The translations under genes and the position numbers were made by a program. Shown piece after piece: positions 47,487 to 56,527 of a DNA stretch of 64,000 nt; the first letter of the stretch is position 1, and each line of letters begins with the position of its first letter. Under the pieces are notes generated by a model that was not told where the DNA came from, made no database searches, and saw only the letters and a program-made list of their open reading frames with translations. Where the stretch lies: NCBI RefSeq assembly GCF_014836415.1, contig NZ_JACSQY010000005.1, positions 62,001 through 126,000 on the forward strand, in the 5' to 3' direction. Source of the DNA: Sporosarcina gallistercoris. Its GTDB lineage: Bacteria > Bacillota > Bacilli > Bacillales_A > Planococcaceae.

Positions 47487-48034
47487 GGACTTACTTCCGA
47501 AAAGAACGCAGGTAATAGCGTCGAGTCAAGTACAAGTCCGTCCCGCTTCACTTTTAAATACATCGTCCCTTCATCCATCACTGCGAGCGTGTCCCCTTTG
47601 TCGACAGCCGTATATGGCAACTTTGCGAACGAGCCTACGAATCCGTAAGTGACTTCATCTCCATTATCATATTGTACTGTAAGCGTTTTTCCCGACTGTC
47701 TGGTGAATCCTGTAAATACAATGAGACCGCTTCCTCGGGCCGCAATTGGAAGTGGTTCAGGATAAGACAGGATCACGCCCGATTTATACGGTTGCATCGA
47801 TTCGTACGCCGCAAACGGATCGACAGCTTCGACATCCCCGCTTACTTGGATCATTCCCGATTCCTCAGAGTCTATCATCGAGGCTACCCATTTTTTCATC
47901 GCCACAAAATCTTGACCAGTAGAAAGATACTGGGTGACAGGACGCTCCATTACGCCGAGTCGCTCTAGTTTAGCAACCCCCAGGATCGATACTGTAAATA
48001 CGAGCGCCAAGATCCATTTCGTCTTCCCTCTCAA
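47483..48034 (-). CDS. spoIVFA: SpoIVFA-like inhibitor/regulator, M23-type domain
   Basis: Membrane protein of 183 residues: one N-terminal helix (WILALVFTVSILGVAKL), then an outside domain ending in a degenerate LytM/M23 fold (GSGLIVFTGFTRQSGKTLTVQYDNGDEVTYGFVG by parts). The metal-binding His residues of active M23 enzymes are absent, as in SpoIVFA. In Bacillus it anchors and holds SpoIVFB inactive until cleaved. Shorter than the Bacillus protein (about 264). TTG start after GGGGGTG. Confidence 0.8.
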   Translation of the reverse strand: MRGKTKWILALVFTVSILGVAKLERLGVMERPVTQYLSTGQDFVAMKKWVASMIDSEESGMIQVSGDVEAVDPFAAYESMQPYKSGVILSYPEPLPIAARGSGLIVFTGFTRQSGKTLTVQYDNGDEVTYGFVGSFAKLPYTAVDKGDTLAVMDEGTMYLKVKRDGLVLDSTLLPAFFSEVSP

Positions 48035-48054
48035 ACGTGCACCCCCTTTTTTTC

Positions 48055-48083
48055 AGTATATGAAGCATGACTCCTGAATAGTC
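48055..48083 (-). promoter_or_regulatory. Possible sigma-E promoter of spoIVFA-spoIVFB
   Basis: CATATACT (48055-48062) resembles the sigma-E -10 and ACTATTC (48076-48082), 13 bp upstream, loosely resembles its -35. Bacillus spoIVF is transcribed by sigma-E, which supports the reading. The match is partial. Confidence 0.35.
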
Positions 48084-48139
48084 GGGTTAGCACGGTTTTG
48101 TACGGAAAGAGACAAACATCCAATCACGGATTTTTCAGC

Positions 48140-48173
48140 AAAAAAATCCTCCGCACCGGCAGGCACAGAGGAC
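48140..48173 (-). terminator. Terminator after minD
   Basis: Arms TCCTCCGCACC (48147-48157) and GGCACAGAGGA (48162-48172), with one mismatch, and seven T on the minus strand. It ends the mre-min unit. Confidence 0.85.
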
Positions 48174-48181
48174 AGTGGAGA

Positions 48182-48979
48182 TTATTTCGAAAATAGCAAC
48201 TTCAATTTACTGAAGAATCCTGGTTTTCCAGTATCCACTGACATCAGCGGCACAGATTCACCTAATATTCTTCGCGCGATATTACGATATCCTTGAGCAG
48301 CCGGATTGTTTGGATCCATGACCACAGGCTCGCCCTTATTGGAAGATGAGATGACATTTTCATCGTCGAGCACGATTCCTAGCAAATCGATTGAAAGATG
48401 TGAAGTGATGTCATTCACGTCGAGAGTATCCCCTGAATTGATAAGGTTCCGTCTAATCCGATTAATAATGAGTTTCGGCGGCTCGATATCTTCCGCCTCC
48501 AGCAGACCGATGATGCGGTCTGCGTCCCGGACTGCCGAAATTTCCGGTGTCGTCACTACAATTGCCCGATCCGCACCTGCAACGGCGTTTTTGTACCCTT
48601 GTTCAATACCAGCAGGGCAATCGATCAAAATGTAATCATAATCGCGTTTCAACTCAGTTATCAAGTCTTTCATCTGTTCCGGCGTGACTGCGTTTTTGTC
48701 GGTCGTCTGTGCAGCAGGCAGCAAGAACAGTCGATCTTCGAACCGCTTATCTTTGACGAGTGCTTGCTGAATTCTGCAACGACCTTCTATGACATCTACC
48801 AGATCGTAAATAATACGATTTTCAAGGCCAAGAATGACGTCTAAATTTCTCAATCCAATATCTGTATCGACTAGACAAACTTTCTTACCTTGAAGGGCCA
48901 ATGCAGTACCGAGGTTTGCCGACGAAGTAGTTTTTCCAACTCCGCCTTTCCCAGATGTTATAACAATCGCTTCTCCCAC
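48182..48979 (-). CDS. minD: Septum site-determining ATPase MinD
   Basis: Membrane-binding ATPase of 265 residues that recruits MinC to block division at poles. Deviant Walker A GKGGVGKTTSS near 10-20, LVDTDIGLRNLD, and YDYILIDCPAGIEQGY are present. The C-terminal amphipathic helix GFFSKLKLLFSK is the membrane anchor. It follows minC by one base. Confidence 0.97.
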   Translation of the reverse strand: MGEAIVITSGKGGVGKTTSSANLGTALALQGKKVCLVDTDIGLRNLDVILGLENRIIYDLVDVIEGRCRIQQALVKDKRFEDRLFLLPAAQTTDKNAVTPEQMKDLITELKRDYDYILIDCPAGIEQGYKNAVAGADRAIVVTTPEISAVRDADRIIGLLEAEDIEPPKLIINRIRRNLINSGDTLDVNDITSHLSIDLLGIVLDDENVISSSNKGEPVVMDPNNPAAQGYRNIARRILGESVPLMSVDTGKPGFFSKLKLLFSK

Positions 48980-48980
48980 A

Positions 48981-49652
48981 TTAGCTCCCCCCTTTAAATG
49001 TTGACAACTCTGGCCGCAATAGCCTTAAATCCTGCAGACGGTCAATGGCGATACACCCATTTGTATGCAAGTATGCGCACTCCATTTCAGGATGCTCAGA
49101 CAAAATCGCGAGCTCATCTGTCATCGTTTCCATTTGGTCCGCAATCATGAGGTGTGTCGCTTCCAACCACGAAGCCGCAATAACCGCTTCACGGTTGCCT
49201 GCGTTCCCTGCATGCGCTTTCCCTTTCAACCTGCCAAGTATATAAATGCTTCCTGCCGCAGAAACATGTCCATTTGGATTCACATCTCCGATGACAACCA
49301 AATCTCCTTTGGCATGTACTTCCTGACCGGAACGCACAATTCCGATGTACGTCTCAGACTGCCGTTCTTGTACGCGGCGGTTGCATTCTTCTAAAGTAAT
49401 TACATCACTTTGAATCTTTGAAACACGTAAATGCCCAGCAGACTGGACAACTTGTATAATCTCTTTTGCAGTCTGGTCACTACAATAGCGCGTTCCTGTA
49501 TGGATTTGCACTTCGACTGCACCCTCAAGACCAGGATCCTGTGCTTTCTTGCCCAACTCCTCCAAGAGATCGGAATAGGCGCATTGATCGTCAAGCCGCA
49601 GGATGAGTCCATCTTTGGTCCCTTTAATCGTTACTACTTGCTGTTTCGTCAC
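48981..49652 (-). CDS. minC: Septum site-determining protein MinC
   Basis: FtsZ-ring inhibitor of 223 residues. N-terminal FtsZ-binding domain (VVTIKGTKDGLILRLDD) and C-terminal beta-helix that binds MinD (RSGQEVHAKGDLVVIGDVNPNG, LGRLKGKAHAGNAGNREAVI). Two in-frame GTG codons compete: 49661 sits inside the ribosome-binding site, while 49652 lies five bases after GGGGTGA and gives MTKQQVVTIKG, like the Bacillus start. Confidence 0.95.
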   Translation of the reverse strand: MTKQQVVTIKGTKDGLILRLDDQCAYSDLLEELGKKAQDPGLEGAVEVQIHTGTRYCSDQTAKEIIQVVQSAGHLRVSKIQSDVITLEECNRRVQERQSETYIGIVRSGQEVHAKGDLVVIGDVNPNGHVSAAGSIYILGRLKGKAHAGNAGNREAVIAASWLEATHLMIADQMETMTDELAILSEHPEMECAYLHTNGCIAIDRLQDLRLLRPELSTFKGGS

Positions 49653-49678
49653 TTGCGTCACCCCGCCCTATGCGAAAA

Positions 49679-50200
49679 TTACATACCGGCTTGCTTCTCT
49701 ACGACTCGTTTGTAAATCAGATTTTTAAACAACCAGCCAAACATGATAATGAATATCAAGTTAGCGATCACTGTCGGTACGAGTCTCGCTGTCATAAACA
49801 CTTCCATACTGATTGACGTCAGTGCAATCAGACTTGCGAACAGATACGACATCGTTTCCAGCAAGACGACCATGAACAGAGACAAGAGCATGACAGTCCC
49901 GGTAGACCGATGAACTTGACGGATGATCACAAAAGCTAAGAAACAAATCAGCGGATAGAGAAACGTATATATCCCAATAATATCAATGTGATACATATCA
50001 TACAAGAGGCCAAACGATAAACCATAGATAACCGCCTTGCGAAGATCATAGTAGGAAGCGATGAATACTAAGTAAACAATGACAAATCTCGGAACGAGTG
50101 TATAGCGGACCTCACCTAGTTCGATAGGTGAAAACAGACTGAATACCGGTTCCAGAAAAAACAGAACGACAGCAATAAGAGGGATGATGAACCGGGTCAT
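49679..50200 (-). CDS. mreD: Rod shape-determining protein MreD
   Basis: Membrane protein of 173 residues with five or six helices, part of the elongasome with MreB and MreC. The N-terminal FIIPLIAVVLFFLEPVFSLF and the motif GLSFGLLYDMYHIDIIGIYTFLYP are typical. The start overlaps the mreC stop by 4 bp. Confidence 0.92.
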   Translation of the reverse strand: MTRFIIPLIAVVLFFLEPVFSLFSPIELGEVRYTLVPRFVIVYLVFIASYYDLRKAVIYGLSFGLLYDMYHIDIIGIYTFLYPLICFLAFVIIRQVHRSTGTVMLLSLFMVVLLETMSYLFASLIALTSISMEVFMTARLVPTVIANLIFIIMFGWLFKNLIYKRVVEKQAGM

Positions 50201-51090
50201 GATCCATCCTCCCCCTCCGTCGCCGACGTTCCAGGGTCATCTGTCCCTTTTGCAGTTGCAGACTGTCTTTTTGCGATCATGACATGGTCGAGCATCGAAA
50301 ATTCTGCAGCCGGACGTACATAAGCCAGTTTCGTAAGACCATAATCATCTGTAGACACTTCCGTTACTTCTCCAATTAACAGACCTTTAGGGAAAATCCC
50401 GCCAAGTCCGGAAGACATCACTTTTTGTCCCACTTTCACTTCAAAACCGGAATCGATCCGTTTCATTATCAATTCGCCACGTTCAGGATCGTATCCTTCC
50501 ATCAGACCAAAAATATCTGTTTTCCCAGGAATCATTGCAGACACGCGGAAATTCTGGTTTTCAGTTGACAACAATTCGACAGTTGAATTGAATTCAGTCA
50601 CGAGAACCACTTTCCCGATAAGCCCATTCGCTGTCAACACGGCCATGTTGCGCTTGACTCCATCTTTTTTCCCTTTATCGACAATGATTTTCTCTTCCCA
50701 TTGGTCGGGATTCCGTGAAATGACAGTTGCTTGAACAGGATCATACGCGCGTAAATCATCTTTCTTATCGATGATCTTACGTAAACGCTCATTTTCTTGT
50801 TTGATATCTGCTAGTTCCACTTCTGTTGAAGCATACTCGGTCAGACGGGCTTTCAATGCCTTGTTTTCTTCATATGTATTCAAAATTCCATCAATGTCAT
50901 CGAAAAATCCGGTAATGGAATGAGCCGGTTTGGAAAATAGAGATTGTCCAAAACCGACGACATCCTTCACCATCTTTTCAGGGAGGTTGGCGTTTTGCCG
51001 GTCTTTAAGAGAAAAAGCTATCAATGCCACCAGGACAATTACGCCCACGAGCAATAAAATTAAACGTTTGTTCGAAAAAAATCGCGGCAT
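50197..51090 (-). CDS. mreC: Rod shape-determining protein MreC
   Basis: Bitopic membrane protein of 297 residues: one N-terminal helix (LILLLVGVIVLVALIAF), a coiled coil (about 70-110, NTYEENKALKARL onward), then two beta domains (VISRNPDQWEEKIIVDKGKKDGV). It links MreB filaments to cell-wall synthases. The Ser/Thr/Gly-rich tail is unstructured. Confidence 0.95.
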   Translation of the reverse strand: MPRFFSNKRLILLLVGVIVLVALIAFSLKDRQNANLPEKMVKDVVGFGQSLFSKPAHSITGFFDDIDGILNTYEENKALKARLTEYASTEVELADIKQENERLRKIIDKKDDLRAYDPVQATVISRNPDQWEEKIIVDKGKKDGVKRNMAVLTANGLIGKVVLVTEFNSTVELLSTENQNFRVSAMIPGKTDIFGLMEGYDPERGELIMKRIDSGFEVKVGQKVMSSGLGGIFPKGLLIGEVTEVSTDDYGLTKLAYVRPAAEFSMLDHVMIAKRQSATAKGTDDPGTSATEGEDGS

Positions 51091-51109
51091 TGCCGATATC
51101 CTCCCTCAA

Positions 51110-52126
51110 TTATTTCGCTTGCATCTTTTTAATGACGTCAAAGTTGTCAAGCGCTTTACCTGTTCCGATCGCAACACAATCCAAAGGATCTTCTGCGATG
51201 AATACTGGCATGTTCGTTTCATCAGAAATCACCTTGTCCAAGTTGCGTAGCAGCGCACCACCGCCAGTTAAGACGATACCGCGCTCCATCACGTCAGCAG
51301 ACAATTCTGGAGGTGTCGTTTCCAACGTCTTTTTCACACCGTCGACAATTTGCAACAAAGATTCACGCAGCGCTTCGACAATTTCGTCCTGAGAGATTTC
51401 AAGTGTTTTCGGTAGACCCGTCAACAAGTCCCGTCCACGGATTTCCATCTTCTCAGATGTCTCAAGAACGCTAGCAGAACCGATTTCAATTTTAATCGCT
51501 TCAGCTGTACGTTCACCGATCGTCAAATTGTACGTCTTACGGATATAGCTGATGATCGCTGCGTCCATTGTATCACCACCGACACGAATCGACTCGCTTG
51601 TTACGATTCCTCCTAAAGAAATCACCGCAACTTCAGTCGTACCTCCACCGATATCGACAACCATACTACCAGTAGGTTCCCATACAGGCAGATTCGCACC
51701 AATTGCAGCTGCAAAAGGCTCTTCAATCGTGAACGCATCTTTTGCGCCTGCTTGACGGGCTGCGTCAATGACTGCACGCTGCTCAACAGAAGTAATTCCG
51801 TAAGGCACACAAACCATGACGTTCGGTTTCTTCCATGAACCGCCTGCCGCTTTTGTTGCTTCTTTCATATAATGCTCGATCATAGCAGTAGTAATATCAA
51901 AGTCAGCAATAACTCCGTCTTTCATCGGGCGTGTTGCAACGATCGAACCTGGTGTACGGCCGATCATATTTTTCGCAGCACTACCTACAGCTACGATCTC
52001 ATTTGTCATCGTATTTTTTGCAACTACGGAAGGTTCCCGCAGAACAATTCCTTTTCCTTTGATGAAAACCAACGTATTGGCGGTGCCGAGGTCAATCCCG
52101 ACATCTCTCGCTCCTAGTCCAAACAA
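51110..52126 (-). CDS. mreB: Rod shape-determining actin homologue MreB
   Basis: Actin-like ATPase of 338 residues that organises lateral wall synthesis. Phosphate loops [15 protein letters not shown] and [18 protein letters not shown] and the adenosine motif [14 protein letters not shown] are intact. The frame extends to 52177, but the TTG at 52126 has AAAGGAAG upstream and gives [14 protein letters not shown], which matches the Bacillus N-terminus. Confidence 0.96.
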   Translation of the reverse strand: MFGLGARDVGIDLGTANTLVFIKGKGIVLREPSVVAKNTMTNEIVAVGSAAKNMIGRTPGSIVATRPMKDGVIADFDITTAMIEHYMKEATKAAGGSWKKPNVMVCVPYGITSVEQRAVIDAARQAGAKDAFTIEEPFAAAIGANLPVWEPTGSMVVDIGGGTTEVAVISLGGIVTSESIRVGGDTMDAAIISYIRKTYNLTIGERTAEAIKIEIGSASVLETSEKMEIRGRDLLTGLPKTLEISQDEIVEALRESLLQIVDGVKKTLETTPPELSADVMERGIVLTGGGALLRNLDKVISDETNMPVFIAEDPLDCVAIGTGKALDNFDVIKKMQAK

Positions 52127-52184
52127 ATTCGTTCTTCCTTTCTGCAGTACCGTTTTTATGAGGCTTCTTAAAAGCATACACCAT

Positions 52185-52213
52185 AGTATAACGGAAAGGC
52201 GAACAAATTCACA
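52185..52213 (-). promoter_or_regulatory. Predicted promoter of the mreBCD-minCD unit
   Basis: Leftward TGTGAA (52208-52213), 17 bp, then TATACT (52185-52190), in the gap after radC. Confidence 0.45.
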
Positions 52214-52216
52214 GTG

Positions 52217-52915
52217 TCACATGTATCCCTTTTCTTTCAGGGAGATAAAGCGCTGGTCTCCGATGATAATATGATCCAAAAGATCGATTCCCATGAGCTC
52301 CCCAGCTTCAGCGAGCCGTTTCGTCACTTCAATGTCTTCAGGAGACGGGGTTGCGTTACCCGAAGGATGATTATGAGCGACCACTAAAGAGGCCGCTGAG
52401 CGCTTCACAGCTTCACGGAAAATCTCCCGGGGATGCACAATCGAAGAGTTCAAACTGCCTATGAAAACCGTCTGCTTATGCAACACTTCGTTTTTCACAT
52501 TCAGAAACAGGACAACGAAATGTTCTTGCGTCAACTTTGACATATCCGTCATTAAGTAGGCCGCGGCATCTTCGGGTGACTTGATGGCATACCGTCCGTC
52601 TTGCGCAACCGAATAGATCCGTTTGCCAAGTTCAGCGGCCGCCATGATCTGCACCGCTTTTGCGTCTCCCACCCCTTTGACGGCTGTCAATTCTTCAATC
52701 GTGACGTCCCGTAAATCCTGGATTTTATCAAACTCGGATAACAGCTTATTCGCAAGAACCAGCACGGATTCTTCACGCGATCCAGTCCGAAGTAAAATCG
52801 CAACGAGCTCCTGATTGGACAAACTGGATGCTCCTTGACGTGTCATCCGCTCGCGCGGCCTGTCTGCGAAATGGATGTCACGAATCATTAACGCATCTTT
52901 ATAACCCGTCGGCAT
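52217..52915 (-). CDS. radC: RadC/YsxA-family JAB-domain protein
   Basis: Protein of 232 residues. N-terminal UPF0758/helix-hairpin-helix part (LAVKGVGDAKAVQI-like segment near 75-90) and a C-terminal JAB/MPN metal site VVAHNHPSGNATPSPED (about 175-190) preceded by the conserved Glu side. The family was once linked to repair, but the role is uncertain. The ATG shares a base with the maf stop; AAAGGGGA precedes it. Confidence 0.93.
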   Translation of the reverse strand: MPTGYKDALMIRDIHFADRPRERMTRQGASSLSNQELVAILLRTGSREESVLVLANKLLSEFDKIQDLRDVTIEELTAVKGVGDAKAVQIMAAAELGKRIYSVAQDGRYAIKSPEDAAAYLMTDMSKLTQEHFVVLFLNVKNEVLHKQTVFIGSLNSSIVHPREIFREAVKRSAASLVVAHNHPSGNATPSPEDIEVTKRLAEAGELMGIDLLDHIIIGDQRFISLKEKGYM

Positions 52916-53517
52916 CAGCGATCGTCCCCTTTCAACCTGATCAGACCTCTCGACCGCATAGCGTCCGCCAGTTCTGAGATAGGCAGACCGACGACGTTAT
53001 CGTAATCACCAGCGATTTTTGCGACAAGTAACCCGCCCGCTGTTTGAATGCCATAGCCGCCTGCTTTGTCCAGCGGATCACCCGTTGCTGCGTAAGCATG
53101 AATAAGTGCGTGATCCAACTTCCGAAATGTCACTTCGGTTATGGATGTAAAATTGGTGACCGCACCGTCTTGTAAAAGTGTGACGCCGGTTATGACACTG
53201 TGAGTCCGTCCCGAGAGCTCATGAAGATATTCCACTGCTTGAGCAGCTGACTTCGGCTTCGGGAACACCTTTCCGTCTAACGCGACCACCGTATCGGCTC
53301 CAATCACTAGAGTCCCCGGGTGGTCTTCATATATAGCGGACGCCTTAATGGACGCCAGAGCTTGTGCATAAGTTTCCGGCTTTTCACCATTTTCTATCGG
53401 ACGCTCATCCGCGGTGCTGGCGTGCACAGAAAACGGAACTCCTAAACGTGCGAGCAACTCTTTTCTTCGTGGCGAAGCTGATGCTAAAATAATGGTTTCA
53501 TTCGTTTCAAAAAACAT
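52915..53517 (-). CDS. maf: Maf-family nucleotide pyrophosphatase
   Basis: House-cleaning enzyme of 200 residues that hydrolyses modified or canonical NTPs (dTTP, UTP and related). Signature ILASASPRRKELL near the start, GADTVVALDGKVF, and GGYGIQTAGGLLVAKIAGDYDNVVGLP (quoted in parts) are intact. In Bacillus, Maf overproduction blocks septation; the neighbours mre and min fit. ATG at 53517 after GGGGGCG; the frame to 53586 is longer than homologues. Confidence 0.93.
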   Translation of the reverse strand: MFFETNETIILASASPRRKELLARLGVPFSVHASTADERPIENGEKPETYAQALASIKASAIYEDHPGTLVIGADTVVALDGKVFPKPKSAAQAVEYLHELSGRTHSVITGVTLLQDGAVTNFTSITEVTFRKLDHALIHAYAATGDPLDKAGGYGIQTAGGLLVAKIAGDYDNVVGLPISELADAMRSRGLIRLKGDDR

Positions 53518-53613
53518 ACGTAAACGCCCCCTTTGCCACATCATACGACAATGTGACCCGGAAGAAAATTGTGTGGAAAACTGCAAAATATGATTTTGAC
53601 ACGTTTTCAGCTA

Positions 53614-54285
53614 TCAAAAATCAAGTTTGACACACTCACCCGTTTCCGAATAATGGGCTAACACATGCATTTTAATGATATTCAGATCATCTGTAAATGC
53701 AGTGATAGCGGCAATATTGCTCGCGAACGCATCTTTTTTCCCTTCGCCTGCAGTCTGTTTCCGTGAAGCGACCAAATCCTGAATTTCAGAAATTTGCGAG
53801 GCACCAAGCACATTCCTCAATAATTCACCTTCTCCACTGTCGCAGGCGAGCGGAGAAACAGTCACTTGTTTACGGAATACCCCTTCTTCGCCAGCGGGAT
53901 CTGCATCTTTTTCAGAAAGCCCTAACGCACTCCACACATAAAATTGACCGTCAGCATGGACCGCTGCGGCTTTTGGCAAGTTTTCATCCGCTATGAAAGT
54001 CGTTGCGGATGTCTTTGACGAAAAAACCCCATGCTGTTTCGCATACATGGAAATGGGAGCTCCTGCAGCAGCTTTTTCCGACTTCGCTTCATCTTTTTTA
54101 CCACCTGCTTGGCCGGATGCCGGTCCACTCGCGGGCACGTTTACGTCAGGCGACGCAGCACTTTCCGGTTTCTCTGTTTTCAGCAGGATGAATCCGACAA
54201 TCGCGACTGCCGCAATCCCTAACAACACGCCTTGTCCGAGCGCGAGCATAATTGTCATTTTCGAATACTTTTTCTTGAAGTTCAT
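53614..54285 (-). CDS. SpoIIB-like membrane protein, diverged
   Basis: Protein of 223 residues with a short cytoplasmic N-terminus, one membrane helix (GVLLGIAAVAIVGFILL), an Ala/Gly/Ser/Lys-rich linker, and an outside domain (YAKQHGVFSSKTSATTFIADENLPKAA by parts) that recalls a SPOR-type peptidoglycan-binding fold. Position between maf and comC is that of spoIIB in Bacillus, needed for septal wall thinning at engulfment. Sequence identity is too low to be sure. Confidence 0.55.
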   Translation of the reverse strand: MNFKKKYSKMTIMLALGQGVLLGIAAVAIVGFILLKTEKPESAASPDVNVPASGPASGQAGGKKDEAKSEKAAAGAPISMYAKQHGVFSSKTSATTFIADENLPKAAAVHADGQFYVWSALGLSEKDADPAGEEGVFRKQVTVSPLACDSGEGELLRNVLGASQISEIQDLVASRKQTAGEGKKDAFASNIAAITAFTDDLNIIKMHVLAHYSETGECVKLDF

Positions 54286-54325
54286 AACAATCCCCCCAGT
54301 TTCATTAACCGTACCAAAACGGGCA

Positions 54326-54358
54326 TGAAAAAGAACAAGACTCGTGTCGTCTTGTTCT
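54326..54358 (-). terminator. Terminator after comC, end of the pilus operon
   Basis: Perfect 10-bp arms AGAACAAGAC (54332-54341) and GTCTTGTTCT (54349-54358) with T4 on the minus strand. Confidence 0.9.
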
Positions 54359-54373
54359 GGAAAATTGTTCGAC

Positions 54374-55129
54374 TTAAGTAAACAGCGTCAGATACCATCC
54401 GACAAGTGCGTTTCCGTAAAAATAACTGATGACCGCCGCCACTGCGATGGAAGGTCCAAAAGGTACAGGCGTTTTACGACCTTGACGCGTACGTCGGAGG
54501 TGGATGATACCTACGATTGAACCGACCAGAGCCGCGAGAAACAGCGTAAACAACGTGAGCTTGGTTCCAAGCACTAGGCCGATGACGAAAAACAGCTTAA
54601 TGTCGCCACCTCCCATACCGCCTTTCGACACGATGGCGATCAGCAAGAGCACCAAGAACCCGACCGCTGCTCCTAGAATGCTATCCCACCACGGGTTAAG
54701 CGGACTAACCAGGCGCAGCAGCGCAATTGCAACTCCAAATGGCAGCAAGATTCTATTCGGAATCAGCATATACGCGATATCTGAAACCGTAATGATCACG
54801 AGCATGGAAATGAAAAGCAATGCCACTGCAAGTTCAACAGAAAACCCTAAAGAATAGAACGAAAAGGCAAATAGAACTCCAGTAACGAGTTCCATCAACG
54901 GGTAAATCGGACTGATTTTCGTTCCGCATCCACGGCATTTCCCCCGTAGAAATACGAATGAAACTATAGGGACCAAATCGATCACAGTCAGACGGCGATT
55001 GCAAATCGTGCAATGCGAAGGCGGTGAGACAATCGATTCTTTTTTCGGCACGCGTAATCCTACGACATTGAAAAACGATCCGAATACTAGCCCATACACG
55101 AAGAAAAAGCTTGTCCAGACAACCGTCAT
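54374..55129 (-). CDS. comC: Prepilin leader peptidase/N-methyltransferase
   Basis: Membrane aspartyl protease of 251 residues that cleaves and methylates type IV prepilins. GSFFNVVGLRVPKKESIV, the cytoplasmic zinc-type CxxC pairs (CTIC, CRGC), and the two catalytic Asp motifs (VSDIAYMLIPN and GGGDIKLF) are all present. It overlaps pilO by 4 bp, so it belongs to the pilus operon, unlike in Bacillus, where comC stands apart. It may also serve a competence pseudopilus elsewhere in the genome. Confidence 0.95.
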   Translation of the reverse strand: MTVVWTSFFFVYGLVFGSFFNVVGLRVPKKESIVSPPSHCTICNRRLTVIDLVPIVSFVFLRGKCRGCGTKISPIYPLMELVTGVLFAFSFYSLGFSVELAVALLFISMLVIITVSDIAYMLIPNRILLPFGVAIALLRLVSPLNPWWDSILGAAVGFLVLLLIAIVSKGGMGGGDIKLFFVIGLVLGTKLTLFTLFLAALVGSIVGIIHLRRTRQGRKTPVPFGPSIAVAAVISYFYGNALVGWYLTLFT

Positions 55130-55824
55130 TCGTCTTCACCTGCACGCGTTGTCGGATCCTCTTTCCCCGCTGGTGTCGGCGCATCCAATTTCGGCAGTTC
55201 AGGTAAGAGCTCCGGAAGCCCAGGACGGTAGAATGCCTCGAACGAAACCATAAGTTCGAGCGGCTCTTTTTCAGCACTAGCGTCCCGAATCTCTTCCGGC
55301 GTATCGAGTTCGATGGATTGTACGACAAAAATACGCTCCATCGCTTCCACTTCACGGATGAAACGATCCATCTGCTCATACGTAGTGGCTGTGAGCTCGA
55401 CTTCGACGGTCAAACGTTTAAGAGCAAGGGCAGGATCTTCCGTACCGGAATCAATTTGTTCAGTAGTTTCTGTAGGTGCATCACTTAGTTCAACTTGAGT
55501 AAACGTCACATTATTTATTAACGCGTTCGACTTCACTTCCGCTTTTTCAAGTTGGACGAGCAACAGGTCCTCAAGTGGCAGAACAGGCACTTTCCGTTGC
55601 AACGGGCGTGAACTGGTGGACTGTTCCACGGGTTTCGATGCTACTTGCCGCTGCAATTCGAACAGCACTTCCCGTTGGTCAGCTAGGGACGTAATGACTC
55701 TCTCATTTTCTTCTTTTGCAGGCGCATAGAGCTGGAACCAGCTATAACTGACGAGCAATGCGAAAAATATGACCGCCAGAACTAGAAGAGCGATGTCTTT
55801 CTGGCGTTTAGTTAGACTCCGCAT
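55126..55824 (-). CDS. pilO: PilO-like type IV pilus alignment protein
   Basis: Bitopic membrane protein of 232 residues: N-terminal helix (DIALLVLAVIFFALLVSYSWF), coiled coil, then an alpha-beta domain (TVEVELTATTYEQMDRFIREVEAMERIFVV in parts) typical of PilO/GspM. AGGAGGGG precedes the ATG at 55824; the frame to 55962 is unrelated sequence overlapping pilN. Low conservation, but order M-N-O is decisive. Confidence 0.8.
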   Translation of the reverse strand: MRSLTKRQKDIALLVLAVIFFALLVSYSWFQLYAPAKEENERVITSLADQREVLFELQRQVASKPVEQSTSSRPLQRKVPVLPLEDLLLVQLEKAEVKSNALINNVTFTQVELSDAPTETTEQIDSGTEDPALALKRLTVEVELTATTYEQMDRFIREVEAMERIFVVQSIELDTPEEIRDASAEKEPLELMVSFEAFYRPGLPELLPELPKLDAPTPAGKEDPTTRAGEDE

Positions 55825-56527
55825 CGGACCCCTCCTCTTCCGGAACAGTAGCTTCATTGTCATCCGCAGTATCTGCCGGCGGAACGGTTTCTTCAGCTGA
55901 TGGTTCAGTAGATTCATTGTTTTCCACGGTATCCTCAGGGAGTGGAGGAGCCGCTCCATCAATCACTTGGCGTCCATCTGTAAAGAAAATAGTATAGGTC
56001 GCAAGATAACGGGGTAACCAGTTACTCACGACACCCTCTTCCTGATCAATTTCTTCCGCTTCAATCGATTCGATGGATGCAGACTCCACCAATTCGGATG
56101 ACAACATGCGAGTTAAGAAGTAAGCCGCTTCCGTCTTATCATCGAACTGGATTTCCACTGTCGCTTGGTGAGGTGCCGCAAATGCAAACGAACGGAAAAA
56201 ACCGCGTCGCGGAAGTTGTGCGACCAAGTCTTCCAGCAGCGGAGCTGTTTCATAACGATAGTCTTCCACCCACTGCACACTCGCAGCAAGCTGATCAAGC
56301 GATTGGGCCGTATCCGAGCGATCCAACCGGCCGGTCAGCTCAGATTGAGTGACCTGAAGTGTCATCAATTGGTTGTCCAAACGCTCCGTATCCGAGACCA
56401 CACTCCGTGTAAGCAAAAAGAAAATCAGCCAGAAAAGAAGCGCTGCGCCGATAAACGCAAGCGCAACGTAGAGGAGGCCGGAGCGCTCCTTCTCCTTTTC
56501 CGGCAATAGGTTAATGTCGACTAGCAT
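55808..56527 (-). CDS. pilN: PilN-like type IV pilus assembly protein
   Basis: Bitopic protein of 239 residues. The start MLVDINLLPEKEKE carries the INLLP motif that docks into PilM. One membrane helix (about 18-43), coiled coil, and an outside ferredoxin-like domain follow. The last 50 residues are acidic low-complexity sequence rich in Glu, Thr, Pro and Asp. Overlaps pilM and pilO by 17 bp each. Confidence 0.85.
   Translation of the reverse strand: MLVDINLLPEKEKERSGLLYVALAFIGAALLFWLIFFLLTRSVVSDTERLDNQLMTLQVTQSELTGRLDRSDTAQSLDQLAASVQWVEDYRYETAPLLEDLVAQLPRRGFFRSFAFAAPHQATVEIQFDDKTEAAYFLTRMLSSELVESASIESIEAEEIDQEEGVVSNWLPRYLATYTIFFTDGRQVIDGAAPPLPEDTVENNESTEPSAEETVPPADTADDNEATVPEEEGSDAESN

Noticed and set aside
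53518..53613. Promoter for maf
   Set aside because: A TATGAT box is visible but no acceptable -35 lies at the right distance, so it is not listed.
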